A stretch of DNA of 64,000 nucleotides, taken from NCBI RefSeq assembly GCF_018905915.1, contig NZ_CP064782.1, positions 930,001-994,000 of the forward strand. The letters run 5' to 3'. The position numbers and the translations under genes are program-made. This DNA is from Azospira inquinata. GTDB lineage: Bacteria; Pseudomonadota; Gammaproteobacteria; Burkholderiales; Rhodocyclaceae. The notes under the pieces are model-generated. The model did no database searches. It saw only the letters and a program-made list of their open reading frames with translations, and was not told the DNA's origin. Shown piece by piece: positions 31,840 through 41,409 of the stretch. Each line of letters begins with the position of its first letter. Position 1 is the first letter of the stretch.

Positions 31840-33200
31840 GACCGGTCTCCCGGCAAGGCGCCCACGGCGGCGATGAAGTCGGCGGAGCGTTCAGCGTAAT
31901 TGCGGTACATGTCCAGGCTGGCGCAGGCCGGGGAGAGCAAGACCCCGTCTCCGGCCTGGGCCTGGGCGGCCAGCCAGGTCACGGCCTCGGCCATAGTGGC
32001 AAAGGAGGCCAGGGGCAGTTCCAGTCCCGCCAGGGCCTGACCGATGGCTGGGCCATCCCGGCCAATCAGGGCCACGGCGCGGCCATGCTGGGCCAGGGCG
32101 GCTTTGAGGGGGGAAAAGTCCTGCCCCTTGCCGTCGCCGCCCAGGACAATGGCCAAGGGACGGCCCAAGCCCTCAATGGCGGCCAGGGTGGCCCCCACAT
32201 TGGTGCCCTTGGAATCGTCGTAATAATCGGCGCCGTTTACCCGGGCCACCCATTCCACTCGATGGGGCAGCCCCTGGAAAGCCTTCAGCGTCGCCAGCAC
32301 CCGTTCGGGAGCGATCCCCACGGCTTCCAGCAGGGCCAGGGCGGCCATCACATTGGCCGCGTTGTGCAGGCCGGTGAGCTTCAGGTCTCGGAGGGCGATC
32401 AGGGCTTGGCTCCCCCGGCAGATGGCACCATCCACCAGGCCGTAATCCTGCTCCCGAGCCGGCCGGTCCAGGCCGAAGGAGACAAAGGCTTGGCCGCAGG
32501 CGGCCTGACCCAGGCTCCGGTCATCATCCCGGTTCAGGACCATGACCCGGGCGCCCTGGAACACCCGGGCCTTGGCCTGGGTGTAAAGGTCCATGGAACC
32601 GGCGTAACGGTCCAGGTGATCTTCCGACACATTGAGGAGGGCCGCCCCGTCCGCGTTCAAGCTGTGGGTGGTTTCCAGCTGAAAGCTGGAAAGCTCCAAG
32701 GCCCACAGTTCGGGCATTTGGCCCGTTTCCAGGGCTTCCATCCAGGCATCCAGGGCGGAGGGAGAAATATTGCCCGCCACCTGGGTTTTCACCCCGGCCC
32801 CGTTGCCCAGGGCACCCACCAGGGTAGTGGTGGTGGTTTTGCCGTTGCTGCCCGTTATGGCGACCAGCTTGGCCCCGGGAGTCTTTTCCCGCAGGGCCCA
32901 GAGGAACAGTTCGATTTCGGAGACCAGGGGCTGATCGGCCCGGAGGTGGGGCTGTACCTGCTGCACCGGCACCCCGGGGGAAACGGCAACCAGATCCCCG
33001 TCCCCAAAGGTGGTATGGCTGAAGGGGCCGCACACCAGAGTGGCGGCCGGAACGGCTTGCTGCAAAGCCTCCCGATTGGGAGGCGCAAGGCGGCTGTCGG
33101 CCACCCGAACCCGGGCGCCTTCCCGGCTCAGCCATTTGGCCATGGCCAGGCCGGACTCCCCGAGTCCCACCACCACCGCCAGTTTGCCTTGGAGTTTCAT
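31836..33200 (-). CDS. murD: UDP-N-acetylmuramoylalanine--D-glutamate ligase
   Basis: A 454-residue Mur ligase adding D-Glu. [16 protein letters not shown] is the N-terminal nucleotide-like fold, [19 protein letters not shown] the ATP loop, and the conserved Lys/His/Asn block is in [20 protein letters not shown]. It begins 24 bases after mraY. The end of the gene overlaps the start of ftsW. Confidence 0.97.
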   Translation of the reverse strand: MKLQGKLAVVVGLGESGLAMAKWLSREGARVRVADSRLAPPNREALQQAVPAATLVCGPFSHTTFGDGDLVAVSPGVPVQQVQPHLRADQPLVSEIELFLWALREKTPGAKLVAITGSNGKTTTTTLVGALGNGAGVKTQVAGNISPSALDAWMEALETGQMPELWALELSSFQLETTHSLNADGAALLNVSEDHLDRYAGSMDLYTQAKARVFQGARVMVLNRDDDRSLGQAACGQAFVSFGLDRPAREQDYGLVDGAICRGSQALIALRDLKLTGLHNAANVMAALALLEAVGIAPERVLATLKAFQGLPHRVEWVARVNGADYYDDSKGTNVGATLAAIEGLGRPLAIVLGGDGKGQDFSPLKAALAQHGRAVALIGRDGPAIGQALAGLELPLASFATMAEAVTWLAAQAQAGDGVLLSPACASLDMYRNYAERSADFIAAVGALPGDRS

Positions 33201-33223
33201 TTCCGCGTTTTCCTCTTTGTTCC

Positions 33224-34312
33224 TTAGCGCAGCTTCAGGGTGCTCAGGCCGAACAGCACCAGAATGATGGTGATAATCCAGAAGCGCACCACCACCTGGG
33301 TTTCCTTCCAGCCGCTCAATTCATAGTGGTGATGGAGGGGGGCCATGCGAAAAATGCGCTTGCCCCCGGACCATTTGAAATAGCTGACCTGTAGGGCCAC
33401 GGACAGGGTTTCCGCGACGAACACCCCGCCCATGATGGCCAGGACAATTTCCTGGCGGACGATGACCGCCACCGTGCCCAGGGCGGCCCCCAGGGCCAAG
33501 GCCCCCACGTCCCCCATGAACACCTGGGCCGGGTAGGCGTTAAACCAGAGGAAACCCAGCCCGGCGCCGCACAGGGCACCCATGAATACGGCTAGTTCCC
33601 CGGCGCCCGGCACATAGGGCATGAAGAGGTAATGGGAATAGACGGCGTGACCGGCCACGTAGGCGAAAATCGCCAGGGCGCCCCCCACCATGACGGTGGG
33701 CATAATGGCCAGCCCGTCCAGGCCGTCGGTAAGATTCACCGCATTGGAAGAGCCCACGATGACGAAATAGGTGAGGATGACGAAGCCCACCACGCCCAGG
33801 GGATAGGCCACGGTCTTGAAGAAGGGGACGATCAGTTCCATCTGGGTGGGATGGATGGAGGAAAAGCCCAGATAGAGGGCGGCGCAGAGCCCCAGCAGGG
33901 ATTGCCAGAAGTATTTCCAGCGGGCCGCCAGACCCTGGGGATCGTGATAGACCACCTTTTTCCAGTCGTCGTACCAGCCCACGGCGCCAAAGCCCAGGGT
34001 AACCACCAGCACCACCCACACATAGCGGTTGGAGAGGTCGCCCCAGAGCAGGGTGGTAATGGCAATGGCGATGAGGATCATCACCCCACCCATGGTGGGG
34101 GTGCCGGACTTGGCCAGGTGGGTCTGGGGACCGTCGGTCCGCACCGCCTGACCGATTTTCTTGGCGGCCAGCCAGCGAATCACCCCGGGGCCGGAAACGA
34201 AGGAAATGGCCAGAGCCGTCAGGGCCGCCAGCACGGTACGCAGGGTGATGTAATTAAAGACGTTGAACAGGCGCACGTCCTGACCAAGCCATTGGGCAAG
34301 TAGTAACAGCAT
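33224..34312 (-). CDS. mraY: Phospho-MurNAc-pentapeptide transferase MraY
   Basis: A 362-residue integral membrane enzyme joining UDP-MurNAc-pentapeptide to undecaprenyl phosphate to form lipid I. About ten membrane helices. Catalytic-region motifs: [21 protein letters not shown] with the paired Asp, [15 protein letters not shown], and [15 protein letters not shown] at the C-terminal His-rich loop. The ATG at 34312 overlaps the murF stop by one base (TGATG). Confidence 0.98.
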   Translation of the reverse strand: MLLLLAQWLGQDVRLFNVFNYITLRTVLAALTALAISFVSGPGVIRWLAAKKIGQAVRTDGPQTHLAKSGTPTMGGVMILIAIAITTLLWGDLSNRYVWVVLVVTLGFGAVGWYDDWKKVVYHDPQGLAARWKYFWQSLLGLCAALYLGFSSIHPTQMELIVPFFKTVAYPLGVVGFVILTYFVIVGSSNAVNLTDGLDGLAIMPTVMVGGALAIFAYVAGHAVYSHYLFMPYVPGAGELAVFMGALCGAGLGFLWFNAYPAQVFMGDVGALALGAALGTVAVIVRQEIVLAIMGGVFVAETLSVALQVSYFKWSGGKRIFRMAPLHHHYELSGWKETQVVVRFWIITIILVLFGLSTLKLR

Positions 34313-35691
34313 CAGGCTTTCTCCCCGTTTCCGATCTGGGTCAGGGCATCCGCCACCCGTTCCATACGCATGAAGCGCGATCCTTTCACCAGCACCGTGG
34401 TGCTGGCGGTCAATTCAGGCCGCAGGGCGGCCAGCAGCTCTTCCAGTTTCTTGAAATGGCGGCCACCGCTACCGAAGTTGCGGGCCGCCAGGGCGGAGGA
34501 TTCCCCCAGGGTGAAGAGCTGGTCGATGCCCTGGGACTTAGCGTATCCGCCGATTTCATCGTGGAACTGGGCGCTCATTTCGCCGATTTCCCCCATGTCC
34601 CCCAGAACCAGGATCTGCTTGCCCACGGTGGCGGCCAGCACATCAATCCCGGCCCGTACCGAGTCCGGATTGGCGTTGTAGGTGTCGTCCAGAATCACCG
34701 CCCCTTGGAGACCGGGTTTCCGTTGCAGACGCCCCTTCACCCCGGCAAAACCTTCCAGCCCCCGGCGCACCGCGTCCATGGAAGCACCGGCAGCCAGGGC
34801 GGCGGCGGCAGCGGCCACCCCATTGCGGGCGTTATGGAGACCGGGCACCTGGAGGCGGATATCCGCCTCCCCTTCCGGGGCCCGGAGATGGAGCTGGACT
34901 TCCAGGCCGTGGGCCTGGACCGTGCCAGTCACATCGGCCCCGGGTTTCAAGCCGAAGGTACGCACCCGGCGCCCCTGGTTAATGCCCAGCCAGTAATCGG
35001 CGAAGGCGTCATCCCGATTCACCAGGGCCACCCCGTCGGTGCCCAAACCGGAATAAATGGTGCCTTTTTCTTCCGCGATACCGGACAAATCCCCCATGCC
35101 TTCCAGGTGGGCCCGCTGGGCATTGGTCACCAGAGCCACGGAAGGCTGGGCGATGCCCACCAAATAGGCAATTTCCCCCGGATGGTTCATGCCCATTTCG
35201 GCCACGGCGTAACGGTGCTGCTCCATCAGTTGGAGCAGGGTCAGGGGCAGGCCGATGTCGTTGTTAAAGTTGCCCCGGGTGGCCAGCACCCGGTCGGCTC
35301 CCACTTCGGCCTGGAGAATGGCGGCCAGCATTTCCTTGGTGGTGGTCTTGCCGTTGGAGCCGGTCACCGCCACCAGAGGCAGGGCAAAGCTGGCCCGCCA
35401 GGTCCGGGCTAGGTCGCCCAGAGCCAGACGGGTATCGGGCACCGCCACCAGGGGCAGATCCAGGGCTTCCAGCCCGGCGACCGCGTCTTCCGCCACCAGG
35501 GCGGCCACCGCCCCCTGGGCTTTGACTTGAGCCAAAAAGGCATGACCGTCGAACCGTTCCCCGCGCAGGGCGATGAACAGTTGCCCGGCGCCGATGGTCC
35601 GGCTGTCGGTACTCACCGAGGCAAATTCCCGGTTTTCTCCGATCAGACGTCCCTGGGTCGCCCCGGCCAGCCGTTGCAAATCCATCATCAT
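34312..35691 (-). CDS. murF: UDP-MurNAc-tripeptide--D-Ala-D-Ala ligase
   Basis: A 459-residue Mur ligase that adds the D-Ala-D-Ala dipeptide. ATP loop [20 protein letters not shown], later [19 protein letters not shown] (MurF type) and LGDMGEIG. Start chosen at the ATG 35691, which overlaps the murE stop by one base; the next two in-frame ATG codons and an upstream TTG (35694) are alternatives. AAGGAA lies just upstream. Confidence 0.97.
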   Translation of the reverse strand: MMMDLQRLAGATQGRLIGENREFASVSTDSRTIGAGQLFIALRGERFDGHAFLAQVKAQGAVAALVAEDAVAGLEALDLPLVAVPDTRLALGDLARTWRASFALPLVAVTGSNGKTTTKEMLAAILQAEVGADRVLATRGNFNNDIGLPLTLLQLMEQHRYAVAEMGMNHPGEIAYLVGIAQPSVALVTNAQRAHLEGMGDLSGIAEEKGTIYSGLGTDGVALVNRDDAFADYWLGINQGRRVRTFGLKPGADVTGTVQAHGLEVQLHLRAPEGEADIRLQVPGLHNARNGVAAAAAALAAGASMDAVRRGLEGFAGVKGRLQRKPGLQGAVILDDTYNANPDSVRAGIDVLAATVGKQILVLGDMGEIGEMSAQFHDEIGGYAKSQGIDQLFTLGESSALAARNFGSGGRHFKKLEELLAALRPELTASTTVLVKGSRFMRMERVADALTQIGNGEKA

Positions 35692-37181
35692 CAAGCTTCC
35701 TTTTCCCGACGTAAGCCTAGAGCGCGCTCCGCCGTCGTCACGTCCGAATAGGGGAGACGCACCCCTTTAATTTCCTGATAGGGCTCATGGCCCTTGCCCG
35801 CCACCAGCACCACATCCGGGGCGGCGGCGTTGATTACGGTCTGTTCCACGGCCCGGGCCCGTTCCGGTTCCACCGGCGCTTCCGGGGCCCCCGCCCGGAT
35901 GTCTGCCAGGATGGTCAGGGGATCTTCGTTGCGGGGGTTGTCGTTGGTGAGCAGCACCTGATCCGCCAGCCGCTGGGCGATGGCGCCCATCTGGGGCCGT
36001 TTGCCGTGATCCCGGTCGCCGCCGCAGCCAAACACGCAATGGAGCTGGCCGCCCCGGGCCGTGGCCACTTCCCGCAGGGCGGTGAGGGCGTTTTCCAGGG
36101 CGTCCGGGGTGTGGGAGTAATCCACCACCACCAGGGGCTCATCCCGCCCGCCCAGGCGCTGCATCCGCCCGGGGGGCGGCAGCAGGGCGCTGAGGCGTTC
36201 CCCCACCTGGTCCAGGGGCAAGCCCAGGGCCAGCAGGGTGCCCGCCACCGCCAGGAGATTGGAAACGTTGTAGCCGCCTACCAGGGCCGTCCGCACGGCC
36301 ACGGCGCCCCCGGGGGCCACCAGGGTAAAGGCCATGCCTTCCGGGGTATGGGTCAGGTCCCGGGCTTCCAGCAGCCAGTCGGCTTCGGGGGCCTGGCGCC
36401 CTTCCCGGGTGTAGCCGATACGCAGTCCGGCGGTGGTTTGGGCGATCAGGTGGCGACCGAAGGGGTCATCCAGATTGATCACCGCTTCATTCAATTCGGG
36501 CCAGGAGAACAGGCGGGCCTTGGCGGCCCCGTAGGCTTCCATGGTGCCGTGATAATCCAGATGATCCCGAGTTAGGTTGGTGAACACCGCCACGGCAAAA
36601 CGAGCGCCGTTGCAACGGCCCTGATCCAGACCGATGGAAGAAATTTCCGCGGCGCAGGCCCGGGCGCCCTGGGTCAGGTAGTCTGCCAGGAGCCGGTGCA
36701 GGGCCAGGGCGTCCGGGGTGGTATTGGCGCTGGCGTCCAGACCCCGGTTCAACAGGCCGTTGCCCAGGGTGCCGATGACGGCGCAGGGCTGGCCCGCTCC
36801 GTCCAGGGCTTGGGCAATCCACTGGCTGCAGGAGGTTTTGCCGTTGGTGCCGGTGAGACCCACCAGCTTGAGCTGTTCCGAGGGGCGGCCATAGACCAGA
36901 TGGGCCAGGTGCCCGGCAAAGGACTGGAGGCCTTCCACCCCTACTTGGGGCACGGTCCAGTCCGTCGGCCAGACGAAATCCCGGGCCTCCCAGAGCACGG
37001 CCACGGCGCCCCGCTCCAGGGCCATGGGGATGAATTTCCGGCCGTCCGCCCCGTGGCCCGGATAGGCCACGAACACGTCTCCGGGCTGCACCCGGCGGCT
37101 GTCATTTTCCAGCCGGGTCACCTGGACGCCCTGGGCGGTGAGCCGGTCGAGGAGCATTTGGGCCATGAGGGTCTGGGTCAC
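35691..37181 (-). CDS. murE: UDP-MurNAc-dipeptide--meso-diaminopimelate ligase
   Basis: A 496-residue Mur ligase for the third stem residue. The motif DNPR in LLTNDNPRNEDPL marks specificity for meso-diaminopimelate rather than lysine. ATP loop VGLTGTNGKTSCSQWIA; later DYSHTPDALENAL. A much longer open frame continues upstream through ftsI in another frame, but the true start is most likely the GTG at 37181, which overlaps the ftsI stop (GTGA) and has AAGGAGG before it. An ATG at 37166 lacks a binding site. Confidence 0.96.
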   Translation of the reverse strand: MTQTLMAQMLLDRLTAQGVQVTRLENDSRRVQPGDVFVAYPGHGADGRKFIPMALERGAVAVLWEARDFVWPTDWTVPQVGVEGLQSFAGHLAHLVYGRPSEQLKLVGLTGTNGKTSCSQWIAQALDGAGQPCAVIGTLGNGLLNRGLDASANTTPDALALHRLLADYLTQGARACAAEISSIGLDQGRCNGARFAVAVFTNLTRDHLDYHGTMEAYGAAKARLFSWPELNEAVINLDDPFGRHLIAQTTAGLRIGYTREGRQAPEADWLLEARDLTHTPEGMAFTLVAPGGAVAVRTALVGGYNVSNLLAVAGTLLALGLPLDQVGERLSALLPPPGRMQRLGGRDEPLVVVDYSHTPDALENALTALREVATARGGQLHCVFGCGGDRDHGKRPQMGAIAQRLADQVLLTNDNPRNEDPLTILADIRAGAPEAPVEPERARAVEQTVINAAAPDVVLVAGKGHEPYQEIKGVRLPYSDVTTAERALGLRREKEA

Positions 37182-38932
37182 ATGACCTCCTTGGCCGAAT
37201 CTTCGGCGGCAGCGGGCTTGTCCCCGGCGGTCTGGGGCGCATCCTGGGGAATGCCCAGCACCCGCAGGGCCCCACCCATGATGTTGGCGAAGGCTGGACC
37301 GGCCACGTCGCCCCCGTAGTGCTTGCCGTTGGAGGGCTCGTCGATCATCACCGCCACAATCAGGCGGGGATTGGACATGGGGGCGATGCCCACAAAGGAA
37401 GCCACATATTTCTTGGCATAGACGCCGTTTTCCAGCTTGTAGGCGGTTCCGGTCTTGCCCCCCACCCGGTAGCCAGGCACCTTGGCCATGGGGGCGGTGC
37501 CCCCGGGCTGCACCACCAGTTCCAGCATGTTCCGCATTTCCTGGACGGTCTGAGGCGAAAACACCCGCTTGCCCGGCACCGGCCCGTCCCCGACCCGGGT
37601 CAGGGACAGGGGCACCACGTCCCCGTCCCGGGCGAAGACCGTATAGGCATGGATGAGCTGGACCAGGCTCACGGAAATACCGTGGCCGTAGGACATGGTG
37701 GCCTGCTCGATGGGGCGCCAGTTTTTCCAGGGCCGTACCCGCCCGGTCACTTCCCCGGGGAAACCCAGATGGGGCACCTGGCCGAAGCCCAGGTTCTGGA
37801 AGTTTTCCCACATTTCCTGATAGCTCAGGGTGGCGGCGATCTTGGCCGTGCCCACGTTGGAGGATTTTTGGATCACCTGGGCCACGGACAGGTCGCCGTG
37901 GGCGTGGGAATCGTTGATGGTGGCGGTGCCGATGGTGAGCCGGCCCGGCGCGCAATGAATGATGGTGCCGGGCTGGACCCGGCTCTTTTCCAGGGCCAGA
38001 GAAACGGTGAAGGGCTTCATGGGGGAGCCCGGTTCGAAGGTATCGGTCACCGCCCGGTTGCGCAGCTGGGGCCCGGTGAGATGCTGGCGGTTATTGGGGT
38101 TGTAGGTCGGCCAGTTGGCCAGGGCCAGGATTTCCCCGTTGCGGGCATCCACCACCACGGCACCGCCGCCCTTGGCGTCGTTGTCCTGAACGGTTTTTTG
38201 CAGCTGGCTAAAGGCCAGATACTGGATTTTGGAATCCAGGGCCAGGGTGATGTCCTTGCCGTCCTGGGGCGGCTTGGCGGCGCCCACGTCTTCCACCACC
38301 TGGCCGCGCCGGTCCTTGATCACGGTTCGGCTGCCGTCATGGCCCATGAGCTGGTTCTGGAAAGCCAGCTCCACCCCTTCCAGACCCTTGTCGTCAATAC
38401 CAGTAAAGCCCACGATGTGGGCAGTCATTTCCCCGGAGGGGTAGTAGCGGCGGTATTCCTTGTCCTGGTGGATACCCGCCAGTTTCATTTGGGCGATGCG
38501 CTCCCCGATTTCCGGGGGAATCTGGCGTTTGAGGTAAACGAAGTTCCGGTCCTCCGCCAAACGCCGCTTCAATTCCCGCTCGTCAATTTCCAGTAGGGCG
38601 GCCAGGCGCTGGGACTGTTCCGGCGTCAGCTTCACGTCCCCGGGGATAGCCCAGATGGATTTCATGGGGGTGGAAACCGCCAGAATTTCCCCATTCCGGT
38701 CCGTAATCCGGCCCCGGGAGGCGAACACGTCCAGCTCCCGCCGGTAGCGGGAATCCCCCTTCTCCTGAAGAAAATCGTTATTGATGATCTGGAGATAGAA
38801 GGAACGGCCCACCAGGGCAGCAAAGCCCAGGAGCAGCATGAGGGCCACAAAGCGGGAGCGCCAGGCCGGCATGCGCAGCTGGAGCACGGGGCTTTCGGCG
38901 AAGCGGTGGGCTTTGGGCTTATTGACCCGCAT
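37178..38932 (-). CDS. ftsI: Septal peptidoglycan transpeptidase FtsI (PBP3)
   Basis: A 584-residue class B penicillin-binding protein. Short cytoplasmic N terminus, one membrane helix (about 28-46, FVALMLLLGFAALVG), pedestal domain and a C-terminal transpeptidase. Catalytic motifs: SxxK as Ser303-Pro-Met-Lys306, SSN at 357-359 and KTG at 493-495. It works with FtsW at the septum and is a beta-lactam target. The start at 38932 (MRVNKPKAHRF) overlaps the ftsL stop by one base (TAATG). Confidence 0.97.
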   Translation of the reverse strand: MRVNKPKAHRFAESPVLQLRMPAWRSRFVALMLLLGFAALVGRSFYLQIINNDFLQEKGDSRYRRELDVFASRGRITDRNGEILAVSTPMKSIWAIPGDVKLTPEQSQRLAALLEIDERELKRRLAEDRNFVYLKRQIPPEIGERIAQMKLAGIHQDKEYRRYYPSGEMTAHIVGFTGIDDKGLEGVELAFQNQLMGHDGSRTVIKDRRGQVVEDVGAAKPPQDGKDITLALDSKIQYLAFSQLQKTVQDNDAKGGGAVVVDARNGEILALANWPTYNPNNRQHLTGPQLRNRAVTDTFEPGSPMKPFTVSLALEKSRVQPGTIIHCAPGRLTIGTATINDSHAHGDLSVAQVIQKSSNVGTAKIAATLSYQEMWENFQNLGFGQVPHLGFPGEVTGRVRPWKNWRPIEQATMSYGHGISVSLVQLIHAYTVFARDGDVVPLSLTRVGDGPVPGKRVFSPQTVQEMRNMLELVVQPGGTAPMAKVPGYRVGGKTGTAYKLENGVYAKKYVASFVGIAPMSNPRLIVAVMIDEPSNGKHYGGDVAGPAFANIMGGALRVLGIPQDAPQTAGDKPAAAEDSAKEVM

Positions 38933-39216
38933 TAGGGCCGCCCCCCTTGACCGGCGGGCAGGGAGGCATTGATCACCTTGCTGGAATCCGGGCCGTGCAT
39001 TTTCAGTTTTTCCCGGGCGATTTTCTCGATCCGGGGATGGGCGGCCCAGGTGGACAGTTCCAGCTGGAGCTGGCCCCATTCCACATCCAGGCTGCGGGAC
39101 CGCTCCTGCTCATTGTCCAGATCCTGGAAGAGCTTGCGGGCCTTGTGCTGGGAGGTGACCACCCCCATGGCGCAGATGGTGGCCACCAGCAGGAGTACCA
39201 GATTCACTCTCAGCAT
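38932..39216 (-). CDS. ftsL: Cell division protein FtsL
   Basis: A 94-residue bitopic protein: a membrane segment at about 3-22 (VNLVLLLVATICAMGVVTSQ) and a periplasmic coiled coil (ARKLFQDLDNEQERSRSLDVEWGQLQLE), the usual FtsL plan. It pairs with FtsB and FtsQ and activates FtsWI. Sequence conservation in this family is low; the call rests on size, topology and its place between rsmH and ftsI. Confidence 0.93.
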   Translation of the reverse strand: MLRVNLVLLLVATICAMGVVTSQHKARKLFQDLDNEQERSRSLDVEWGQLQLELSTWAAHPRIEKIAREKLKMHGPDSSKVINASLPAGQGGRP

Positions 39217-39256
39217 GGCCGGCTCCCCGCCGGGGCACGGAACGGAACCGGGGCGC

Positions 39257-40192
39257 TCATGCCGACACCTTTTCCGCCACCCGCATAATGGCGCTCCGGG
39301 CCCGGGGATTGGCCGCCACTTCCGCCTCCGAGGCCCGCACCGGCTTGCCCACCAGATGAATCTTGGGGGGCGGCAGCTGGTCGGCCCGCAGGGGCAGGTC
39401 CTTGGGCAGCTTATCCGGCTCGGCCTGCTCTTTGAGGAAGCGTTTGACGATCCGGTCTTCCAGGGAATGGAAGGAAATGACCACCAGGCGGCCGCCGGGT
39501 TTCAGCAGCTCCAGGGCCTGGGGCAGGACTAGCGCGAGCTCCTGGAGTTCTTGATTGATATGAATCCGTATAGCTTGAAAGCTTCGCGTCGCCGGGTCCT
39601 GGCCTGGCTCACGGGTCCGCACGGCCTCAGCGACGAGCGCGGCAAGCTGCCTTGTGGTTGCAATAGGCCGTTCGGACCGAGCAGCCACAATCTTCTTTGC
39701 AATCTGCTTAGCAAACCGTTCTTCCCCATAATCTTTTATGACCTCCGCGATTTCAGATTCTTCCGCCCGCGCCAACCATTCCGCGGCAGTCTCGCCCCGG
39801 CTGGTATCCATGCGCATATCCAAGGGGGCATCAAAACGAAAGCTGAAGCCCCGCCCCCCCTCGTCAATCTGGGGTGAGGACACCCCGATATCGAACAACA
39901 CCCCATCCACCTGCCCCAGCCCCTCGCCCCGGGCCACTTCGGCCAGCTGACTGAAGGGAGCGTGACGCAAGGTAAAGCGGGAATCCACCAGACTCGCCCC
40001 AGCCACCACGGCCTGGGGGTCCCGATCCAGGGAGAGGAGACGCCCCCCTGCCCCGAGCCGGGACAGAATGGCCCGGCTATGACCGCCCCGGCCGAAGGTG
40101 GCGTCGATGTAACGACCTTCCGGGTTCACGTGGAGAGCCGCCACTGCCTCCTCCAGGAGGACCGTGACGTGTTGGTTGCCACCGGCACTCAC
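39257..40192 (-). CDS. rsmH: 16S rRNA m4C1402 methyltransferase RsmH
   Basis: A 311-residue SAM-dependent enzyme methylating N4 of C1402 in 16S rRNA. SAM site [16 protein letters not shown], then [15 protein letters not shown], the inserted helical domain, and [23 protein letters not shown]. The GTG start at 40192 overlaps the mraZ stop. Residues about 141-217 (bases 39540-39770) use many A/T-ending and rare codons (ATA, AGG, GCA, CTT), unlike the rest of the gene, although the protein remains a normal RsmH; this suggests a recombined segment. Confidence 0.97.
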   Translation of the reverse strand: MSAGGNQHVTVLLEEAVAALHVNPEGRYIDATFGRGGHSRAILSRLGAGGRLLSLDRDPQAVVAGASLVDSRFTLRHAPFSQLAEVARGEGLGQVDGVLFDIGVSSPQIDEGGRGFSFRFDAPLDMRMDTSRGETAAEWLARAEESEIAEVIKDYGEERFAKQIAKKIVAARSERPIATTRQLAALVAEAVRTREPGQDPATRSFQAIRIHINQELQELALVLPQALELLKPGGRLVVISFHSLEDRIVKRFLKEQAEPDKLPKDLPLRADQLPPPKIHLVGKPVRASEAEVAANPRARSAIMRVAEKVSA

Positions 40193-40638
40193 AGCGCGAT
40201 TCCCTCGAAGCCTGGTATTGGTTGATCACTTTGGAGCGCCGCCAGGGCCGCGTCGTTTTGCCGCTGCCAGCCCTCGTCGCTCCAGATTTCAAAATGGGAG
40301 CCCATGCCCACCAGCCAGACCTGTTTCTCCAGCTTGGCGAAGCCGCGCAATTCGGAAGCCACCAGGAGACGCCCCGCCCCGTCCATTTCCTCTTCCCGGG
40401 CATTACCCACCAGGACGCGCTTCAGCGCTGCGGAACGGGGATCGAAACTGGGAGCCTTGAGTATCTGGTCGCGAATGGGTTCCCAGGCGGGAACCGGATA
40501 GAGCAGCAAGCAGCCATGGGGGTGGGCGGTGAGGACCAGGGTGCCGTTCGCGGTCTGGGCGAGCGCTTCCCGGTAGCGCGCCGGAATGGCGAGCCGACCT
40601 TTAGCGTCGAGACTCAGCGAAATCGTCCCTTGGAACAT
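40189..40638 (-). CDS. mraZ: Transcriptional regulator MraZ
   Basis: A 149-residue DNA-binding protein at the head of the dcw cluster. It contains two AbrB-like repeats, each with the DxxxR motif ([16 protein letters not shown] and [16 protein letters not shown]). It is known in E. coli to repress its own operon by binding TGGG repeats near the promoter, and three such repeats lie at 40712-40739. Start ATG 40638 (MFQGTISLS) chosen as the family start; GGAGTAATGTTCC context supports it. Confidence 0.97.
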   Translation of the reverse strand: MFQGTISLSLDAKGRLAIPARYREALAQTANGTLVLTAHPHGCLLLYPVPAWEPIRDQILKAPSFDPRSAALKRVLVGNAREEEMDGAGRLLVASELRGFAKLEKQVWLVGMGSHFEIWSDEGWQRQNDAALAALQSDQPIPGFEGIAL

Positions 40639-40711
40639 TACTCCCCCGTTACTTGCTTTGTTCCACCGAGCTGGCCCCGACCCTCTCAATTTGGTCGAAG
40701 CAAACCCTGTT

Positions 40712-40765
40712 TACCCACTTTTTACCACCTTTTCCCACTTTAGAGTAATTACCCTACCCGGTCAA
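40712..40765 (-). promoter_or_regulatory. Pmra promoter with three MraZ boxes
   Basis: On the minus strand: -35 TTGACC (40760-40765), 17-bp spacer, -10 TAAAGT (40737-40742). Overlapping and just downstream are three direct repeats GTGGG, GTGGT, GTGGG at exact 10-bp spacing (cores 40734-40738, 40724-40728, 40714-40718), each followed by A-rich bases. This matches the published MraZ operator pattern and predicts autorepression of the dcw operon. Confidence 0.85.
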
Positions 40766-40891
40766 GGGAATTTCCAGATTTTTTTCAATGGAGACAAGGA
40801 CTTAAAGCGTCTTTGTCAGAAAAATCACAGAAAATTTTCCCCTTAAAAAACAATGCAGATAGGGAAATATGTGAAAGTGCTTTATGAGAAA

Positions 40892-40907
40892 CGGCAAGAA
40901 ATTGCCG
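40892..40907 (-). terminator. Weak hairpin downstream of rnpB
   Basis: CGGCAA/TTGCCG with a four-base loop, followed on the minus strand by TTTCTC. It is about 100 bases beyond the RNase P RNA 3' end and could stop its precursor, but the T-run is poor. Confidence 0.25.
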
Positions 40908-41004
40908 CCGCCCGCGGGGGCGCATGCCATGAACATGGAACGGAGGGGGAAATATCCCGGGGGAAAGGGCCGAAAGGGGATTTCGTCCTTGGGGAAAAAG
41001 AAGT

Positions 41005-41397
41005 GTGAAGCCGACCGATAAGCCGGGTTCTGTCGCACGCCTTGCGGCGCCGTGGCAGCCATTCCTCTAGGCGCACCGTTACCAGTGCGCTCCAGCAACC
41101 TACCCGGAAGCAGCGCGAGCCACGCCTAATGCTTCCCTATTTGGTCTTGCTCCGGATGGGGTTTACCGAGCCAGTCCTGTCGCCAGTCCTGCGGTGGGCT
41201 CTTACCCCACCGTTTCACCCTTGCCTGATCTTCCCGAGGGAAGCCATCGGCGGTCTACTCTCTGTTGCACTTTCCGTCGCCTTCGCCTTTCGGCTTATAG
41301 CGCCCGGCCGTTAGCCGGCATCCCGCTCTATGGAGCCCGGACTTTCCTCCCGGCCCTCCCCGAAGAGAGGTCCCAGCGGCTGCCTGGTCGACTTCAC
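41005..41397 (-). ncRNA. rnpB: RNase P RNA, class A
   Basis: About 393 nt on the minus strand, the catalytic RNA of tRNA 5' maturation. 5' GTGAAGTCGACCAGG pairs with the 3' end GGTCGGCTTCAC (P1). Conserved blocks are easily seen: GAGGAAAGTCCGGGCTCC near the 5' end, ACAGAGAGTAGACCGCCGAT, GGTAAGGGTGAAA and the 3' ACAGAACCCGGCTTATCGG. Ends are set by P1 pairing and by the predicted transcript start, so they are accurate to a few bases. Confidence 0.97.
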
Positions 41398-41403
41398 CGG
41401 CCC

Positions 41404-41409
41404 ATTATA
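41404..41409 (-). promoter_or_regulatory. rnpB -10 box inside the DUF3025 stop
   Basis: TATAAT on the minus strand, 7 bases before the mature rnpB 5' end at 41397. Its TAA is the stop codon of the upstream gene (GTA TAA T). No good -35 is visible. Confidence 0.6.

Noticed and set aside
37182..37955. A 258-codon upstream extension of the murE frame
   Set aside because: It runs in another frame through ftsI, is rich in Arg, Gly and Pro, and resembles no Mur ligase. The ftsI frame here is clearly real.
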